Shown: positions 10,740 through 20,317 of the stretch, piece after piece | Position numbering within the stretch: the stretch's first letter is position 1 | Layout of the letters: each line of letters starts with the position of its first letter | Assembly: GCF_001401155.1 (NCBI RefSeq) | Contig: NZ_LJRO01000160.1 | Span: forward strand, 1 to 64,000 | Reading direction: 5' to 3' | DNA from: Pseudomonas tremae | GTDB taxonomy: Bacteria > Pseudomonadota > Gammaproteobacteria > Pseudomonadales > Pseudomonadaceae | Length of the DNA: 64,000 nt | The notes under the pieces: model-generated | Database searches by the model: none | What the model saw: the letters and a program-made list of their open reading frames with translations, nothing else | Told to the model about the DNA's origin: nothing | Made by a program: the position numbers and the translations under genes

Positions 10740-11930
10740 TTACAGACCGGCAGCGGCGCGCAGAGCGTCGGCGCGGTCGGTTTTTTCCCAGGTGAAGGCG
10801 GTAAAAGTGTCATCGCCAACGGTCATTTCGACCGGGGTACGACCGAAGTGGCCGTAGGCCGCAGTGGCCTGGTACATCGGGTGCAGCAGGTCGAGCATGG
10901 TGGTGATGGCGTATGGACGCAGGTCGAAGTTGTCGCGGACCAGCTTGATGATCTTGTCGTCGGACAGCTTGCCGGTGCCGAAGGTGTTCAGCGAGATCGA
11001 CGTAGGCTGGGCGACGCCGATGGCGTAGGACACCTGAATTTCGCAGCGCTCGGCCAGGCCAGCAGCAACGATGTTCTTGGCAACGTAGCGGCCGGCGTAG
11101 GCAGCCGAACGGTCAACCTTCGATGGGTCTTTGCCGGAGAATGCACCACCACCGTGACGGGCCATGCCGCCGTAGGTGTCAACGATGATCTTGCGGCCGG
11201 TCAGGCCACAGTCACCCACCGGGCCACCGATGATGAAGTTGCCGGTAGGGTTGATGTGGAACTGGGTGTCCTTGTGCAGCAGGTGCGCAGGGATGACGTG
11301 CTTGACGATCAGCTCCATCACGCCTTCGCGCAGGTCTTTGTAGGACACGTCCGGGTTGTGCTGGGTCGACAGCACGATGGCGTCGACGCCGACCACTTTG
11401 CCATTCTCGTAACGGCAGGTGACCTGGGATTTGGCATCCGGGCGCAGCCACGGCAGCAGGCCGGACTTGCGGGCTTCGGCCTGACGATGCACCAACTGGT
11501 GCGAGAAGGTGATCGGTGCAGGCATCAGCACGTCGGTTTCGTTGCTGGCATAGCCGAACATCAGGCCTTGGTCGCCAGCGCCCTGATCTTCAGGCTTGCT
11601 GCGGTCAACGCCCTGGGCGATGTCTACCGACTGCTTGCCGATGATGTTCATCACGCCGCAGGTTGCGCCGTCGAAACCGACGTCGGAGCTGTTGTAGCCG
11701 ATGTCGAGGATGACGTTACGCACGATGTCTTCCAGATCGACCCAGGCCGAAGTGGACACTTCGCCAGCGATGATCGCCACACCAGTCTTGACCAGTGTTT
11801 CGCACGCCACACGGGCGTATTTGTCTTCAGCGATGATGGCGTCCAGAACCGCGTCGGAAATCTGGTCGGCGATCTTGTCCGGATGTCCTTCGGACACGGA
11901 CTCGGAGGTGAAAAGTGAGTATTCGCTCAT
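10740..11930 (-). CDS. metK: S-adenosylmethionine synthase
   Basis: 396 residues, full family length. The start [19 protein letters not shown] carries the ATP/methionine-binding H-P-D motif; the hexapeptide GAGDQG (near 115) and the P-loop-like [10 protein letters not shown] (near 260-270) are intact. It makes S-adenosylmethionine from methionine and ATP in the cytoplasm. It lies 20 bp after the ArsR-methyltransferase regulator on the same strand, so the two probably form an operon in which the regulator controls SAM supply. Confidence 0.98.
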   Translation of the reverse strand: MSEYSLFTSESVSEGHPDKIADQISDAVLDAIIAEDKYARVACETLVKTGVAIIAGEVSTSAWVDLEDIVRNVILDIGYNSSDVGFDGATCGVMNIIGKQSVDIAQGVDRSKPEDQGAGDQGLMFGYASNETDVLMPAPITFSHQLVHRQAEARKSGLLPWLRPDAKSQVTCRYENGKVVGVDAIVLSTQHNPDVSYKDLREGVMELIVKHVIPAHLLHKDTQFHINPTGNFIIGGPVGDCGLTGRKIIVDTYGGMARHGGGAFSGKDPSKVDRSAAYAGRYVAKNIVAAGLAERCEIQVSYAIGVAQPTSISLNTFGTGKLSDDKIIKLVRDNFDLRPYAITTMLDLLHPMYQATAAYGHFGRTPVEMTVGDDTFTAFTWEKTDRADALRAAAGL

Positions 11931-11950
11931 CTCTACGGGTTTCCTTCATT

Positions 11951-12952
11951 TTACCGATGGTGAGTGTCGCCAGCCGGTCGCTGAAAATGGCGAACCTGGA
12001 TCTGGAAACCATTACGTAAGCCTACATAAAGGCTTTCCCCGGGAACTAGCCCCGCAGCGATGGCCCAATGGGCCAGGTCTTCCTGCTCGAAACCTAACCA
12101 GAGATCGCCACAGGCCTCCCTGGCCCAGCTCTGGTCATGACTACACAATTCTGTTACCAGCAAGCTACCGCCGGGTTTTACGTGTTCGGCCAGTTGCCTC
12201 AAGGCGTCTGCCGGTGCAGCGAAGTGATGCAGCACCATGTTGAGGACGACACAGTCTGCGCTGACTTTACTGTCGGTCAGTGCATCGGCCAGTCTCAGCT
12301 CAACGTTAGCCAGCGCGCGGCGCTCGCAGACGCCACGTGCCAGGTCGAGCATGACCGGGCTGTTGTCCATTGCAATGACCTGGCCGAAGCGCCGGGACAG
12401 TTCTGGCAGGAAGCCGCCGTCACCGGGGCCTACTTCCAGCGCGGTTGCCTGCGTGCCGAAGCTCAGTTTGTCGAGCAGCGTCAGCAGGCTTTCGCTGTAC
12501 TGCGCGAGGCCGGCGATCAGATCCTGCTGGGCGCGAAACTTTTCGGCAGTCCGGGCAAAAAAGTCCTGACTGGCCAATGCGCGCTGCCGATGGACCAGGC
12601 CGATGCGGCCCTGAACATCATCTGGCAAATCCAGCGTGTCGACCTCTTCAAGCAGTGCCGCGTGCAGCCTGCCGCCCGGCAATGCGGTATGGGGCAGGGC
12701 ACGGCGATAGAAAATCGCGTTGCCTTCGCGGCGGGTCGCTACCAGATCGGCCTGCGCCAGCACCTTCAGGTGGTGGCTCATGCCTGACTGGCCAATCGCG
12801 AAAATCTGCGCCAGTTCGAGCACACCGAACGAGTCGTTGGTCAGTGCGCGTAATACATTCAGCCGTAACGGATCGCCGCCGGCCTTGCACAGGGCAGAGA
12901 GGTCGTCGCATGCGTCGTGGCGGATTGCTGGTACGCGCAGGTTCATAGGCAT
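11951..12952 (-). CDS. ArsR-family regulator fused to a SAM-dependent methyltransferase domain (SahR-like)
   Basis: 333 residues. The N-terminal part (about 12-95) is an ArsR-type winged helix (LKVLAQADLVATRREGNAIFY); no clear metal-binding cysteine pair is present. The C-terminal part (about 140-310) is a class I methyltransferase fold with the SAM motif LEVGPGDGGFLPEL, followed by an acidic strand end and GGSLLVTE. This build and the position next to metK match SahR, described in Proteobacteria as an ArsR-family sensor of S-adenosylhomocysteine controlling methionine-cycle genes. That identity is inference. It starts 33 bp from a perfect palindrome and is followed by metK after 20 bp. Confidence 0.85.
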   Translation of the reverse strand: MPMNLRVPAIRHDACDDLSALCKAGGDPLRLNVLRALTNDSFGVLELAQIFAIGQSGMSHHLKVLAQADLVATRREGNAIFYRRALPHTALPGGRLHAALLEEVDTLDLPDDVQGRIGLVHRQRALASQDFFARTAEKFRAQQDLIAGLAQYSESLLTLLDKLSFGTQATALEVGPGDGGFLPELSRRFGQVIAMDNSPVMLDLARGVCERRALANVELRLADALTDSKVSADCVVLNMVLHHFAAPADALRQLAEHVKPGGSLLVTELCSHDQSWAREACGDLWLGFEQEDLAHWAIAAGLVPGESLYVGLRNGFQIQVRHFQRPAGDTHHR

Positions 12953-12955
12953 CGC

Positions 12956-12984
12956 AGTCTAGAGAGCGATTCCTGACCCTGCAA
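12956..12984 (-). promoter_or_regulatory. Possible -35/-10 pair for the regulator-metK operon
   Basis: Reading the minus strand: TTGCAG (12984-12979), 17 bp, TAGACT (12961-12956). The -35 abuts the palindrome at 12985, which would let a bound regulator block RNA polymerase. The transcript would have a very short leader, which weakens the call. Confidence 0.3.
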
Positions 12985-13014
12985 GGGCAATATCAAAAAG
13001 TTTTGATATTGCCC
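12985..13014. promoter_or_regulatory. Perfect palindrome, probable operator of the ArsR-methyltransferase regulator
   Basis: GGGCAATATCAAAA (12985-12998), a 2-bp AG spacer, TTTTGATATTGCCC (13001-13014): 14-bp arms without mismatch, 33 bp upstream of the regulator start and about 190 bp upstream of divergent tkt. Long AT-rich palindromes with a tiny spacer are typical ArsR-family operators. A 2-nt loop and no T-run argue against a terminator. Confidence 0.7.
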
Positions 13015-13205
13015 GGCGGATGGCGCTGGTCAGCCTTCATGAACTTGTCATGCGCACAGGTGATCCAGTCTTTACCGGCTAAATAATGTCCGTTATTCAG
13101 GAAAAAAGCCTATGGTCGTCTATCTGTGATTGCCCCCGGCCTGTCCGTGAGGGAAAATGACCCCCTTTTTTCCAGTCCTATTTCTCAATTCCCAGGAGAT
13201 CAGCG

Positions 13206-15203
13206 ATGCCAAGCCGTCGTGAGCGTGCAAATGCTATTCGTGCCTTAAGCATGGATGCCGTGCAAAAAGCCAACAGCGGCCATCCGGGTGCCCCGATGGG
13301 CATGGCGGATATCGCCGAGGTACTGTGGCGTGACTACCTGAAGCACAGCCCGAAAAACCCGTCGTTCGCCGACCGTGACCGCTTCATCATGTCCAACGGT
13401 CATGGTTCGATGCTGGTCTATTCGTTACTGCACCTGACCGGCTATGACCTGTCCATCGACGACATCAAGAACTTCCGCCAGCTGCACAGCCGCACCCCGG
13501 GCCACCCGGAATTCGGCTACACCCCGGGCGTTGAGACCACCACCGGTCCGCTGGGCCAGGGCTTCGCCAACGCAGTCGGCTTTGCTGCTGCCGAGAAAAC
13601 CCTCGCTGCGCAGTTCAACCGCCCAGGTCATACCATCGTTGATCACAATACCTACGTGTTCATGGGCGATGGCTGCATGATGGAGGGTATATCGCACGAG
13701 GTCGCTTCGCTGGCCGGCACGCTGCAACTGAGCAAGCTGATCGCGTTCTACGACGACAACGGTATTTCCATCGACGGTGAAGTCGAAGGCTGGTTCACCG
13801 ACGACACGCCGAAGCGCTTCGAGGCGTACGGCTGGCTGGTCATTCGCAACGTCGATGGTCATGACCCTGAAGAAATCAAGACGGCCATCGACACAGCTCG
13901 CAAGAGCGATCAACCCACCTTGATCTGCTGCAAGACCACCATCGGTTTCGGTTCGCCGAACAAGCAGGGCAAGGAAGAGTCCCACGGTGCGCCGCTGGGT
14001 GCCGACGAAATCGCCCTGACCCGTGCCGCGCTGAAATGGACCCACGGTCCTTTCGAAATCCCGGCTGATATTTACGCCGAATGGGACGCCAAGGAAAAAG
14101 GCTTGGCAGTCGAAGCCGAGTGGGATCAGCGTTTTGCTGCGTACTCCGCCGAGTTTCCAGAGCTGGCCAATGATTTTATCCGCCGCATGAGTGGCGAACT
14201 GCCTGCTGACTTCGCGGAAAAATCGGCTGCTTATGTCGCCGAAGTCAACGCCAAGGGCGAAACCATCGCCAGCCGCAAGGCCAGCCAGAACGCCCTGAGC
14301 GCTCTCGGCCCGTTGCTGCCTGAGATTCTCGGCGGTTCGGCCGACCTGGCTGGCTCCAACCTGACCATCTGGAAGGGCTGCAAGAGCATCACCGGCGAAG
14401 ACCCTAACGGCAACTACTTGCATTACGGCGTTCGCGAGTTCGGCATGGCCGCGATGATGAACGGTATCGCTTTGCACGGTGGCTTCGTGCCTTACGGCGC
14501 AACCTTCCTGATCTTCATGGAATACGCTCGCAATGCCGTGCGTATGGCCTCGTTGATGAAGAAGCGTGTTATCTACGTATTTACCCACGACTCCATCGGT
14601 CTTGGTGAAGACGGTCCGACTCACCAGCCGATCGAGCAATTGACCAGCCTGCGCACCACGCCGAACCTCGACACCTGGCGCCCGGCGGATGCCGTTGAGT
14701 CGGCAGTGGCCTGGAAATATGCGCTGGAGCGTAATGACGGTCCTTCGGCACTTATCTTCTCTCGCCAGAACCTGACTCATCAGGCGCGTGACGACAAGCA
14801 GCTGGATGCCATCACCCGTGGCGGCTACGTGCTGCGTGACTGTGCTGCGGAACCTGAACTGATCCTGATCGCTACCGGTTCGGAAGTCGGTCTGGCTGTA
14901 GAGGCATACGACAAGCTGACCGCTCAGGGCCGCAACGTGCGTGTGGTCTCCATGCCGTGCACCAGCGTCTTCGAAGCTCAGGACGCAGGCTACAAGCAAG
15001 CCGTTCTGCCGCTTCAGGTCAGCGCGCGTATCGCCATCGAGGCTGCTCATGCAGATTACTGGTACAAGTACGTCGGCCTGGAAGGTCGCGTGATCGGCAT
15101 GACCACCTTCGGCGAGTCGGCCCCGGCGCCGTTGCTGTTCGAAGAGTTCGGTTTCACGCTGGAAAACGTCCTGAGCATTGCTGACGAGCTGCTGGAAGAC
15201 TGA
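13206..15203 (+). CDS. tkt: Transketolase
   Basis: 665 residues, full length. The N-terminal thiamine-diphosphate region has the G-D-G motif ([14 protein letters not shown] near 155), the middle domain has [15 protein letters not shown] near 460, and the C-terminal domain is complete. It transfers two-carbon units between sugar phosphates in the pentose phosphate pathway. AGGAG lies 8 bp before the start. With epd, pgk and fba downstream it forms a central carbon block; epd acts on erythrose 4-phosphate, a transketolase substrate. A palindrome at 15233 separates it from epd. Confidence 0.98.
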   Translation: MPSRRERANAIRALSMDAVQKANSGHPGAPMGMADIAEVLWRDYLKHSPKNPSFADRDRFIMSNGHGSMLVYSLLHLTGYDLSIDDIKNFRQLHSRTPGHPEFGYTPGVETTTGPLGQGFANAVGFAAAEKTLAAQFNRPGHTIVDHNTYVFMGDGCMMEGISHEVASLAGTLQLSKLIAFYDDNGISIDGEVEGWFTDDTPKRFEAYGWLVIRNVDGHDPEEIKTAIDTARKSDQPTLICCKTTIGFGSPNKQGKEESHGAPLGADEIALTRAALKWTHGPFEIPADIYAEWDAKEKGLAVEAEWDQRFAAYSAEFPELANDFIRRMSGELPADFAEKSAAYVAEVNAKGETIASRKASQNALSALGPLLPEILGGSADLAGSNLTIWKGCKSITGEDPNGNYLHYGVREFGMAAMMNGIALHGGFVPYGATFLIFMEYARNAVRMASLMKKRVIYVFTHDSIGLGEDGPTHQPIEQLTSLRTTPNLDTWRPADAVESAVAWKYALERNDGPSALIFSRQNLTHQARDDKQLDAITRGGYVLRDCAAEPELILIATGSEVGLAVEAYDKLTAQGRNVRVVSMPCTSVFEAQDAGYKQAVLPLQVSARIAIEAAHADYWYKYVGLEGRVIGMTTFGESAPAPLLFEEFGFTLENVLSIADELLED

Positions 15204-15232
15204 TCACCTGCTTGATGGTTTGTGTTTGATTT

Positions 15233-15267
15233 TGTGGGAGCGGACCGGGCGACGGTCCGCTCCCACA
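15233..15267. repeat. Palindromic REP-like hairpin between tkt and epd
   Basis: TGTGGGAGCGGACC (15233-15246) and its perfect complement (15254-15267) around a 7-nt loop. It shares its core with the element at 9846-9871. It may attenuate transcription or protect the tkt message end, but has no T-run. Confidence 0.7.
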
Positions 15268-15294
15268 TCGTTATCTTCCTCTGGCGAAAATTTC

Positions 15295-16338
15295 ATGCCC
15301 CAGCCCCGCCCTTACAAAGTTGCTCTGAACGGTTACGGCCGTATTGGCCGTTGTGTTGTACGCGCGTTGTGCGAGCGAGGGGCCAAGGCCGGGTTTGAAG
15401 TGGTCGCCATCAACGATCTGGCCGATATGGCCAGTCTCGAATACCTCACGCGCTTTGACTCGACTCATGGCCGGTTCCCCGGCGAAGTGCGGGTCGAAGG
15501 GCAATACCTGCACATCAATGATCACCGCATCAAGGTCTCGCGCAGCCCTACGCCGGAAGGTGTCGACTGGGCCGGTCTCGAGGTCGATCTGGTGCTCGAA
15601 TGTTCCGGTGTCTACAACACTCGTGAAGACGGCCAGCGTTTTCTGGACGCCGGTGCGCCGCGCGTGCTGTTTTCCCAGCCGATGGCCAGCGAGCGAGATG
15701 TCGATGCCACCGTGGTGTTCGGCATCAACCAGCACCGGCTAACCGGCCGCGAGCTGCTGGTTTCTGCGGCCTCGTGTACCACCAACTGCAGTGTGCCTCT
15801 GCTGCGTTTGCTGGATCAGGCGATTGGCCTCGAGTACATCACCATCACCACGATTCATTCGGCGATGAATGATCAGCCGGTGATTGATGCTTATCACCAC
15901 GAGGATCTGCGCCGCACACGCTCGGCGTTCCAGTCGATCATTCCGGTGTCCACCGGTCTGGCGCGAGGAATCGAGCGGCTGCTTCCGGAACTTGCCGGCC
16001 GAATTCAGGCCAAAGCTGTTCGTGTGCCGACCGTCAATGTGTCGTGTCTGGACATTACGCTGCAGATGTCGCGCGACACCAATGCCGTGGAGATCAACCG
16101 CCTTCTGCGTGAGGCCGCCACTAGCGGCCCGCTCAAGGGATTGCTGGCCTACACTGAGCTGCCGCACGCCAGCTGCGATTTCAATCATGACCCGCATTCG
16201 GCCATCGTCGATGCGAGTCAGACCCGCGTTTCCGGTCCCAGGCTGGTCAATGTGCTGGCCTGGTTCGATAACGAATGGGGTTTTGCAAACCGAATGCTCG
16301 ACGTCGCCGATCACTTTCTGCGCGTCGCTGACCAATAA
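15295..16338 (+). CDS. epd: D-erythrose-4-phosphate dehydrogenase
   Basis: 347 residues. Rossmann NAD-binding start (VALNGYGRIGRCVVRAL), catalytic C161 in SAASCTTNC and H188 in TIHSAMNDQPVIDAYH. The serine after TIH, and the AYHHEDLRRTR stretch, separate Epd from ordinary GAPDH. It oxidises erythrose 4-phosphate to 4-phosphoerythronate, the first step of deoxyxylulose-dependent pyridoxal phosphate synthesis. ATG 15295 is chosen because the family begins just there; an in-frame extension upstream would run through the palindrome. The ribosome site is weak. pgk follows after about 20 bp. Confidence 0.93.
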   Translation: MPQPRPYKVALNGYGRIGRCVVRALCERGAKAGFEVVAINDLADMASLEYLTRFDSTHGRFPGEVRVEGQYLHINDHRIKVSRSPTPEGVDWAGLEVDLVLECSGVYNTREDGQRFLDAGAPRVLFSQPMASERDVDATVVFGINQHRLTGRELLVSAASCTTNCSVPLLRLLDQAIGLEYITITTIHSAMNDQPVIDAYHHEDLRRTRSAFQSIIPVSTGLARGIERLLPELAGRIQAKAVRVPTVNVSCLDITLQMSRDTNAVEINRLLREAATSGPLKGLLAYTELPHASCDFNHDPHSAIVDASQTRVSGPRLVNVLAWFDNEWGFANRMLDVADHFLRVADQ

Positions 16339-16359
16339 CAGTAAAAAACAGGAATGCTC

Positions 16360-17523
16360 ATGACCGTGTTGAAGATGACCGACCTCGATCTGCAGGGTAA
16401 GCGTGTACTGATCCGCGAAGACCTCAACGTCCCGGTCAAAGACGGCGTTGTCAGCAGTGACGCACGCATCCTCGCATCGCTGCCGACCATCAAGCTGGCG
16501 CTGGAGAAAGGTGCCGCGGTCATGATCTGCTCGCACCTGGGTCGTCCGACCGAGGGTGAGTTTTCTGCCGAAAACAGCCTCAAGCCGGTTGCCGATTACC
16601 TGAGCAAGGCGTTGGGTCGTGATGTTCCGCTGATCGCCGATTATCTGGACGGCGTTGACGTCAAGCCCGGCAACGTCGTGCTGTTCGAAAACGTTCGCTT
16701 CAACAAGGGCGAGAAAAAGAACGCCGATGAGCTGGCGCAGAAATACGCAGCGCTCTGCGACGTGTTCGTGATGGACGCCTTTGGCACCGCTCACCGCGCA
16801 GAGGGTTCGACGCACGGTGTGGCCAAATTTGCCAAGGTTGCAGCTGCAGGCCCGTTGCTGGCGGCAGAGCTCGAAGCGCTGGGCAAGGCGCTGGGCGCTC
16901 CGGCACAGCCAATGGCCGCCATCGTGGCTGGCTCAAAGGTTTCCACCAAGCTGGACGTGCTCAACAGCCTGAGCGCGATCTGCGATCAGCTGATTGTCGG
17001 CGGTGGCATCGCCAATACCTTTCTGGCCGCAGCCGGTCACAAGGTAGGCAAATCGCTGTACGAACCTGATCTGCTCGACACTGCTCGCGCCATCGCTGCC
17101 AAGGTCAGCGTGCCTTTGCCGACTGACGTGGTGGTTGCCAAGGAGTTCGCCGAAAGCGCGACTGCAACCGTCAAGCTGATTGCCGACGTCGCCGATGACG
17201 ACATGATTCTCGACATCGGCCCACAAACTGCAGCGCACTTCGCCGAACTGTTGAAATCTTCCGGGACTATCCTGTGGAACGGCCCTGTCGGCGTGTTTGA
17301 ATTCGACCAGTTTGGCGAAGGCACCAAGACGCTCGCCAAGGCCATTGCCGAAAGCAAGGCGTTCTCCATCGCAGGCGGTGGTGACACACTGGCGGCCATC
17401 GACAAGTATGGTGTGGCAGAACAGATTTCCTATATCTCGACAGGCGGCGGTGCGTTCCTCGAATTCGTGGAAGGCAAGGTTCTGCCAGCGGTCGAAATGC
17501 TCGAACAACGTGCCAAGGCCTGA
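16360..17523 (+). CDS. pgk: Phosphoglycerate kinase
   Basis: 387 residues, exactly the usual length, from ATG 16360, which has an ACAGGA site 6 bp upstream; ATG 16354 overlaps that site and is less likely. The N-terminal signature ([17 protein letters not shown]), the hinge [13 protein letters not shown] and the nucleotide-binding GGGDTLAAI near 350 are intact. It moves phosphate between 1,3-bisphosphoglycerate and ADP in glycolysis and gluconeogenesis. Confidence 0.97.
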   Translation: MTVLKMTDLDLQGKRVLIREDLNVPVKDGVVSSDARILASLPTIKLALEKGAAVMICSHLGRPTEGEFSAENSLKPVADYLSKALGRDVPLIADYLDGVDVKPGNVVLFENVRFNKGEKKNADELAQKYAALCDVFVMDAFGTAHRAEGSTHGVAKFAKVAAAGPLLAAELEALGKALGAPAQPMAAIVAGSKVSTKLDVLNSLSAICDQLIVGGGIANTFLAAAGHKVGKSLYEPDLLDTARAIAAKVSVPLPTDVVVAKEFAESATATVKLIADVADDDMILDIGPQTAAHFAELLKSSGTILWNGPVGVFEFDQFGEGTKTLAKAIAESKAFSIAGGGDTLAAIDKYGVAEQISYISTGGGAFLEFVEGKVLPAVEMLEQRAKA

Positions 17524-17550
17524 ATGATGCCCTTGGACAAGGAGTGGTCA

Positions 17551-17784
17551 ATGGTCAGGGCGTTACCGTGGTTTCTTGTCGCGGGTTTGCTGGCCGGTTG
17601 TGCCGGCAAACCTGTGGCTGAGGAAGTGGAGGGTGACTCCCCGACTCAACCGCTCCAGTTGAGCTGCTATCAGGCAGGTTGGCAGGCCGAGACAGTGCCG
17701 GTGATTTACAAACGTGGCGGTCAGGAGGTCTGGGATCGGTACGAGTTCATGCCCAGGACGACAGGCGGCATTGGTTGCCTGTAG
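17551..17784 (+). CDS. Small lipoprotein of unknown function
   Basis: 77 residues from ATG 17551, chosen for its AAGGAG site 6 bp upstream. A lipobox (LVAGLLAGC, Cys at residue 17) predicts a lipoprotein. The mature part is about 60 residues with LSCYQAGWQAETVPVIYKR and ends in GCL. No family recognised. It sits 27 bp after pgk and is likely read from the same transcript. Confidence 0.78.
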   Translation: MVRALPWFLVAGLLAGCAGKPVAEEVEGDSPTQPLQLSCYQAGWQAETVPVIYKRGGQEVWDRYEFMPRTTGGIGCL

Positions 17785-17870
17785 TCCGGGCCTGAAAAAC
17801 ACTCGGCACCATTGAGGGGGCTCGGCGGTCTTTATTGAGTGGATGTCTTTTCCGAGGAAGGAGTTTCGCC

Positions 17871-18068
17871 ATGAAGATCGCTGCCCTGGCTCTGATGAGT
17901 GTTGTTGCACTGGCTGGCTGTACCGGTTCTGGTTCGCATGCCAAGACGTGTCAAGTATTGAGCCCGGCCTCTGTGAATGTGCCTACGACCGAAAACGCTC
18001 AGCGGGTCGAAGCACACGTCACGGGTGAACCGGCCGACGATAGTAAACAGGAACAGAACTGCCCTTGA
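17871..18068 (+). CDS. Very small lipoprotein of unknown function
   Basis: 65 residues from ATG 17871, with AAGGAG 7 bp upstream. Signal peptide and lipobox (VVALAGC, Cys near residue 17); the mature peptide is hydrophilic, with Thr, Glu, Gln and two further cysteines. No family recognised. Together with its neighbours it makes three consecutive lipoprotein genes between pgk and fba. Confidence 0.68.
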   Translation: MKIAALALMSVVALAGCTGSGSHAKTCQVLSPASVNVPTTENAQRVEAHVTGEPADDSKQEQNCP

Positions 18069-18102
18069 TATTGCGGTTTGACGGGGGCAGGCAGGAGACG
18101 TG

Positions 18103-18429
18103 ATGAAAGGCTTGTTTGCCCTCGTGGCTTTGGCAGTGCTCGGCGGTTGTTCGAGCATGGGCACTCCGCAGCAGAATGACCCGTGGAATCGCTGGGTCTG
18201 CGACAGTAACGCTGAGGTTCACTGGCGTTACATCGACTCGTCCCAGAAGGAGGTCGATGTGCGTCTGAACCAGAGCGAGCAGGTGTTCAGGCTCAAGGCC
18301 GAACCCGGTGCCGCCAGCGGCACGCTTTACAGCAACAACGTGTTGGCATTCGTCAACAAGGGTAGCGAAGGCCTGGTTTACTGGGACGCTACCAACGATC
18401 TGATCGGTCGCGGCTGCAAGGCTCGATAA
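18103..18429 (+). CDS. MliC-family membrane-bound lysozyme inhibitor
   Basis: 108 residues from ATG 18103 (GGAG 5 bp upstream; GTG 18100 is also possible). Lipobox LAVLGGCSS, then the MliC fold: a conserved Cys in WVCDSNAEVHWRY, a repeated beta pattern, SGTLYSNNVLAFVNKG and a final Cys in GRGCKA that should form a disulfide. MliC lipoproteins block C-type lysozymes in the periplasm, protecting peptidoglycan against host or competitor lysozyme. Confidence 0.82.
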   Translation: MKGLFALVALAVLGGCSSMGTPQQNDPWNRWVCDSNAEVHWRYIDSSQKEVDVRLNQSEQVFRLKAEPGAASGTLYSNNVLAFVNKGSEGLVYWDATNDLIGRGCKAR

Positions 18430-18541
18430 ATCGAATCACGCACACACGCATGGCTTTCGTGGCCGATGCTTATAACTTGAATAGCAGCCGCCACTACGGC
18501 AGGCTTGCACGATAACGACCCTACCGGGAGAGAGACAGACA

Positions 18542-19606
18542 ATGGCACTTATCAGCATGCGCCAGATGTTGGACCACGCAGCCGAGTTCGGCTACGGCGT
18601 TCCAGCTTTCAACGTAAACAACCTGGAACAGATGCGCGCCATTATGGAAGCGGCCGACAAGACCGACTCCCCGGTGATCGTTCAGGCCTCGGCTGGTGCC
18701 CGCAAATACGCCGGTGCGCCGTTTCTGCGTCACTTGATTCTCGCGGCAATCGAAGAGTTTCCGCACATCCCGGTGGTCATGCACCAGGATCACGGCACCA
18801 GCCCTGACATCTGCCAGCGTTCGATCCAGCTGGGCTTCAGCTCGGTGATGATGGACGGTTCGCTGCGCGAAGACGGCAAGTCCCCGGCTGACTACGACTA
18901 CAACGTCGACGTCACTCGTCGCGTGGTGTCCTTTGCTCATGCCTGCGGTGTTTCCGTGGAAGGTGAGCTAGGCGTGCTGGGTTCGCTTGAAACCGGCATG
19001 GCCGGTGAAGAAGATGGCGTCGGCGCGGAAGGCGTTCTGGATCACAGCCAGATGCTGACTGACCCGGAAGAAGCGGCTGACTTCGTCAAGCGCACTCAGG
19101 TCGATGCCCTGGCCATTGCCATCGGCACCAGCCACGGCGCTTACAAGTTCACCAAGCCGCCTACCGGTGACATTCTGGCGATCGAGCGCATCAAAGAGAT
19201 CCACAAGCGCATCCCGAACACTCACTTGGTCATGCACGGTTCTTCGTCGGTTCCTCAGGAATGGCTGAAGATCATCAACGAGTTCGGCGGCGACATCAAA
19301 GAAACCTACGGCGTGCCGGTCGAAGAAATCGTTGAAGGCATCAAGCACGGCGTGCGCAAGGTCAACATCGATACTGACCTGCGTCTGGCCTCTACTGGTG
19401 CCATCCGCGAATTCATGGCTAAAAACCCGAGCGAGTTCGACCCGCGCAAGTACCTGGCCAAAACCGTAGTCGCCATGCGCGACGTATGTATCGCGCGTTA
19501 CGAAGCTTTCGGTACCGCTGGCAACGCCTCGAAGATCAAACCGATCTCCCTGGACGCCATGTTCGAACGCTACGCCCGTGGCGAACTGGATGCCAAGGTC
19601 AACTAA
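18542..19606 (+). CDS. fba: Class II fructose-1,6-bisphosphate aldolase
   Basis: 354 residues. Class II zinc enzyme: D83/H84 in [10 protein letters not shown], a further zinc ligand in GTSHGAYKF, and the phosphate-binding [13 protein letters not shown] and [11 protein letters not shown]. It splits or forms fructose 1,6-bisphosphate; in pseudomonads, which rely on the Entner-Doudoroff route, the gluconeogenic direction matters most. GAGAGA precedes the start. It ends the tkt-epd-pgk-fba block and is followed by a strong terminator. Confidence 0.97.
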   Translation: MALISMRQMLDHAAEFGYGVPAFNVNNLEQMRAIMEAADKTDSPVIVQASAGARKYAGAPFLRHLILAAIEEFPHIPVVMHQDHGTSPDICQRSIQLGFSSVMMDGSLREDGKSPADYDYNVDVTRRVVSFAHACGVSVEGELGVLGSLETGMAGEEDGVGAEGVLDHSQMLTDPEEAADFVKRTQVDALAIAIGTSHGAYKFTKPPTGDILAIERIKEIHKRIPNTHLVMHGSSSVPQEWLKIINEFGGDIKETYGVPVEEIVEGIKHGVRKVNIDTDLRLASTGAIREFMAKNPSEFDPRKYLAKTVVAMRDVCIARYEAFGTAGNASKIKPISLDAMFERYARGELDAKVN

Positions 19607-19624
19607 GTTGATCAAGCATTGAAG

Positions 19625-19650
19625 AAACCCGCAGAAATGCGGGTTTTTTT
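19625..19650 (+). terminator. Rho-independent terminator after fba
   Basis: AAACCCGCA / TGCGGGTTT stem with a GAAA loop, then a run of seven or more T ending at 19650. It lies 19 bp after the fba stop. Confidence 0.92.
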
Positions 19651-19669
19651 ATGTCTGGCCAAAACTGGC

Positions 19670-19835
19670 TGCGTCAGCGCGAATGTGACGCAGAGCGTCA
19701 CGCAAGGTATTCCCACGCTGGGCGTGAGGAACGATGAGCGCCCGGAAAGCAGCTATCGTCCCCGTGGAAGACACCTATCGTGCCCATGCTCCGCGTGGGC
19801 ATGCAGTTCAAGACGCTCTGCGTCCGCTCTTGATG
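19670..19835. repeat. REP-like cluster between fba and DUF3010 gene
   Basis: Contains TGACGCAGAGCGTCA, CCCACGCTGGGCGTGAGG, CCCATGCTCCGCGTGGGCATG and AGACGCTCTGCGTCCG in tandem, the same palindromic blocks seen at 36150-36345 and 46350-46455. It fills the gap between two converging genes; no gene is seen. Confidence 0.7.
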
Positions 19836-19841
19836 TTGGGC

Positions 19842-20261
19842 TTAAACGCTTTTCATCAGTCCTGCACACGCCGTCTTGTAAGCCTCGTGCTGGTATTTGT
19901 TCAGCGTGTCGGGCAGGGCGAAGGTGTGTTTCTTGTTCTGCGCGTTGATGGTTTGCGGTGAGATCAGGGCTACGTTGCAATCGGCCATCAATTGAAAGAT
20001 GGTTTCAATCTTGAACGTGGTCGGCCCGCCGGCGAATTCGCCTTTCTTGCTGCGCTTTTTGATGGCGATGTGGCTGACGCCGTTCTCGCGCACGAAGCTG
20101 GCCAGATGCGCAGCGAAAGCCTTGACGTTGGCGGGCTCCTCATCGTCCTCCAGCGCAATTTTTTTCGTGGCTAACGGCAAATGGGCGAGGCCGTTGTTCT
20201 GCCGTGTGGCAAGCGCGAAAATGGCTTCGCTGCCTTTGATTTCTACACCGCAAATAATCAT
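19842..20261 (-). CDS. DUF3010 family protein
   Basis: 139 residues beginning MIICGVEIKGSEAIFAL, the opening beta-strand of DUF3010, a small family with an RNase H-like look that has no assigned function. KKRSKKGEFAGGPTTFKIET near 70-90 is the conserved core. No signal peptide. CAGG precedes the start. It stands alone, converging with fba across a REP cluster. Confidence 0.82.
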   Translation of the reverse strand: MIICGVEIKGSEAIFALATRQNNGLAHLPLATKKIALEDDEEPANVKAFAAHLASFVRENGVSHIAIKKRSKKGEFAGGPTTFKIETIFQLMADCNVALISPQTINAQNKKHTFALPDTLNKYQHEAYKTACAGLMKSV

Positions 20262-20317
20262 GAGAAAACCTGATGAGCTCGTTCATATAAAAGACGCAGG
20301 TTATCTCATCGTAGACG

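Noticed and set aside
10662..11918. Long open frame on the plus strand opposite metK
   Set aside because: Antisense shadow of a GC-rich gene; product is Val/Ala/Gly/Asp-biased, matches nothing, and metK on the other strand is certain.
12985..13014. Palindrome before the ArsR-methyltransferase gene as a terminator
   Set aside because: Loop would be only 2 nt and no T-run follows; it lies upstream of both divergent genes where no transcript ends.
13425..15050. 541-codon frame opposite tkt
   Set aside because: Antisense shadow; transketolase on the plus strand is complete with ribosome site and motifs.
15178..15294. In-frame N-terminal extension of epd
   Set aside because: It would be translated through the tkt end and the palindrome at 15233; the Rossmann start fits ATG 15295.
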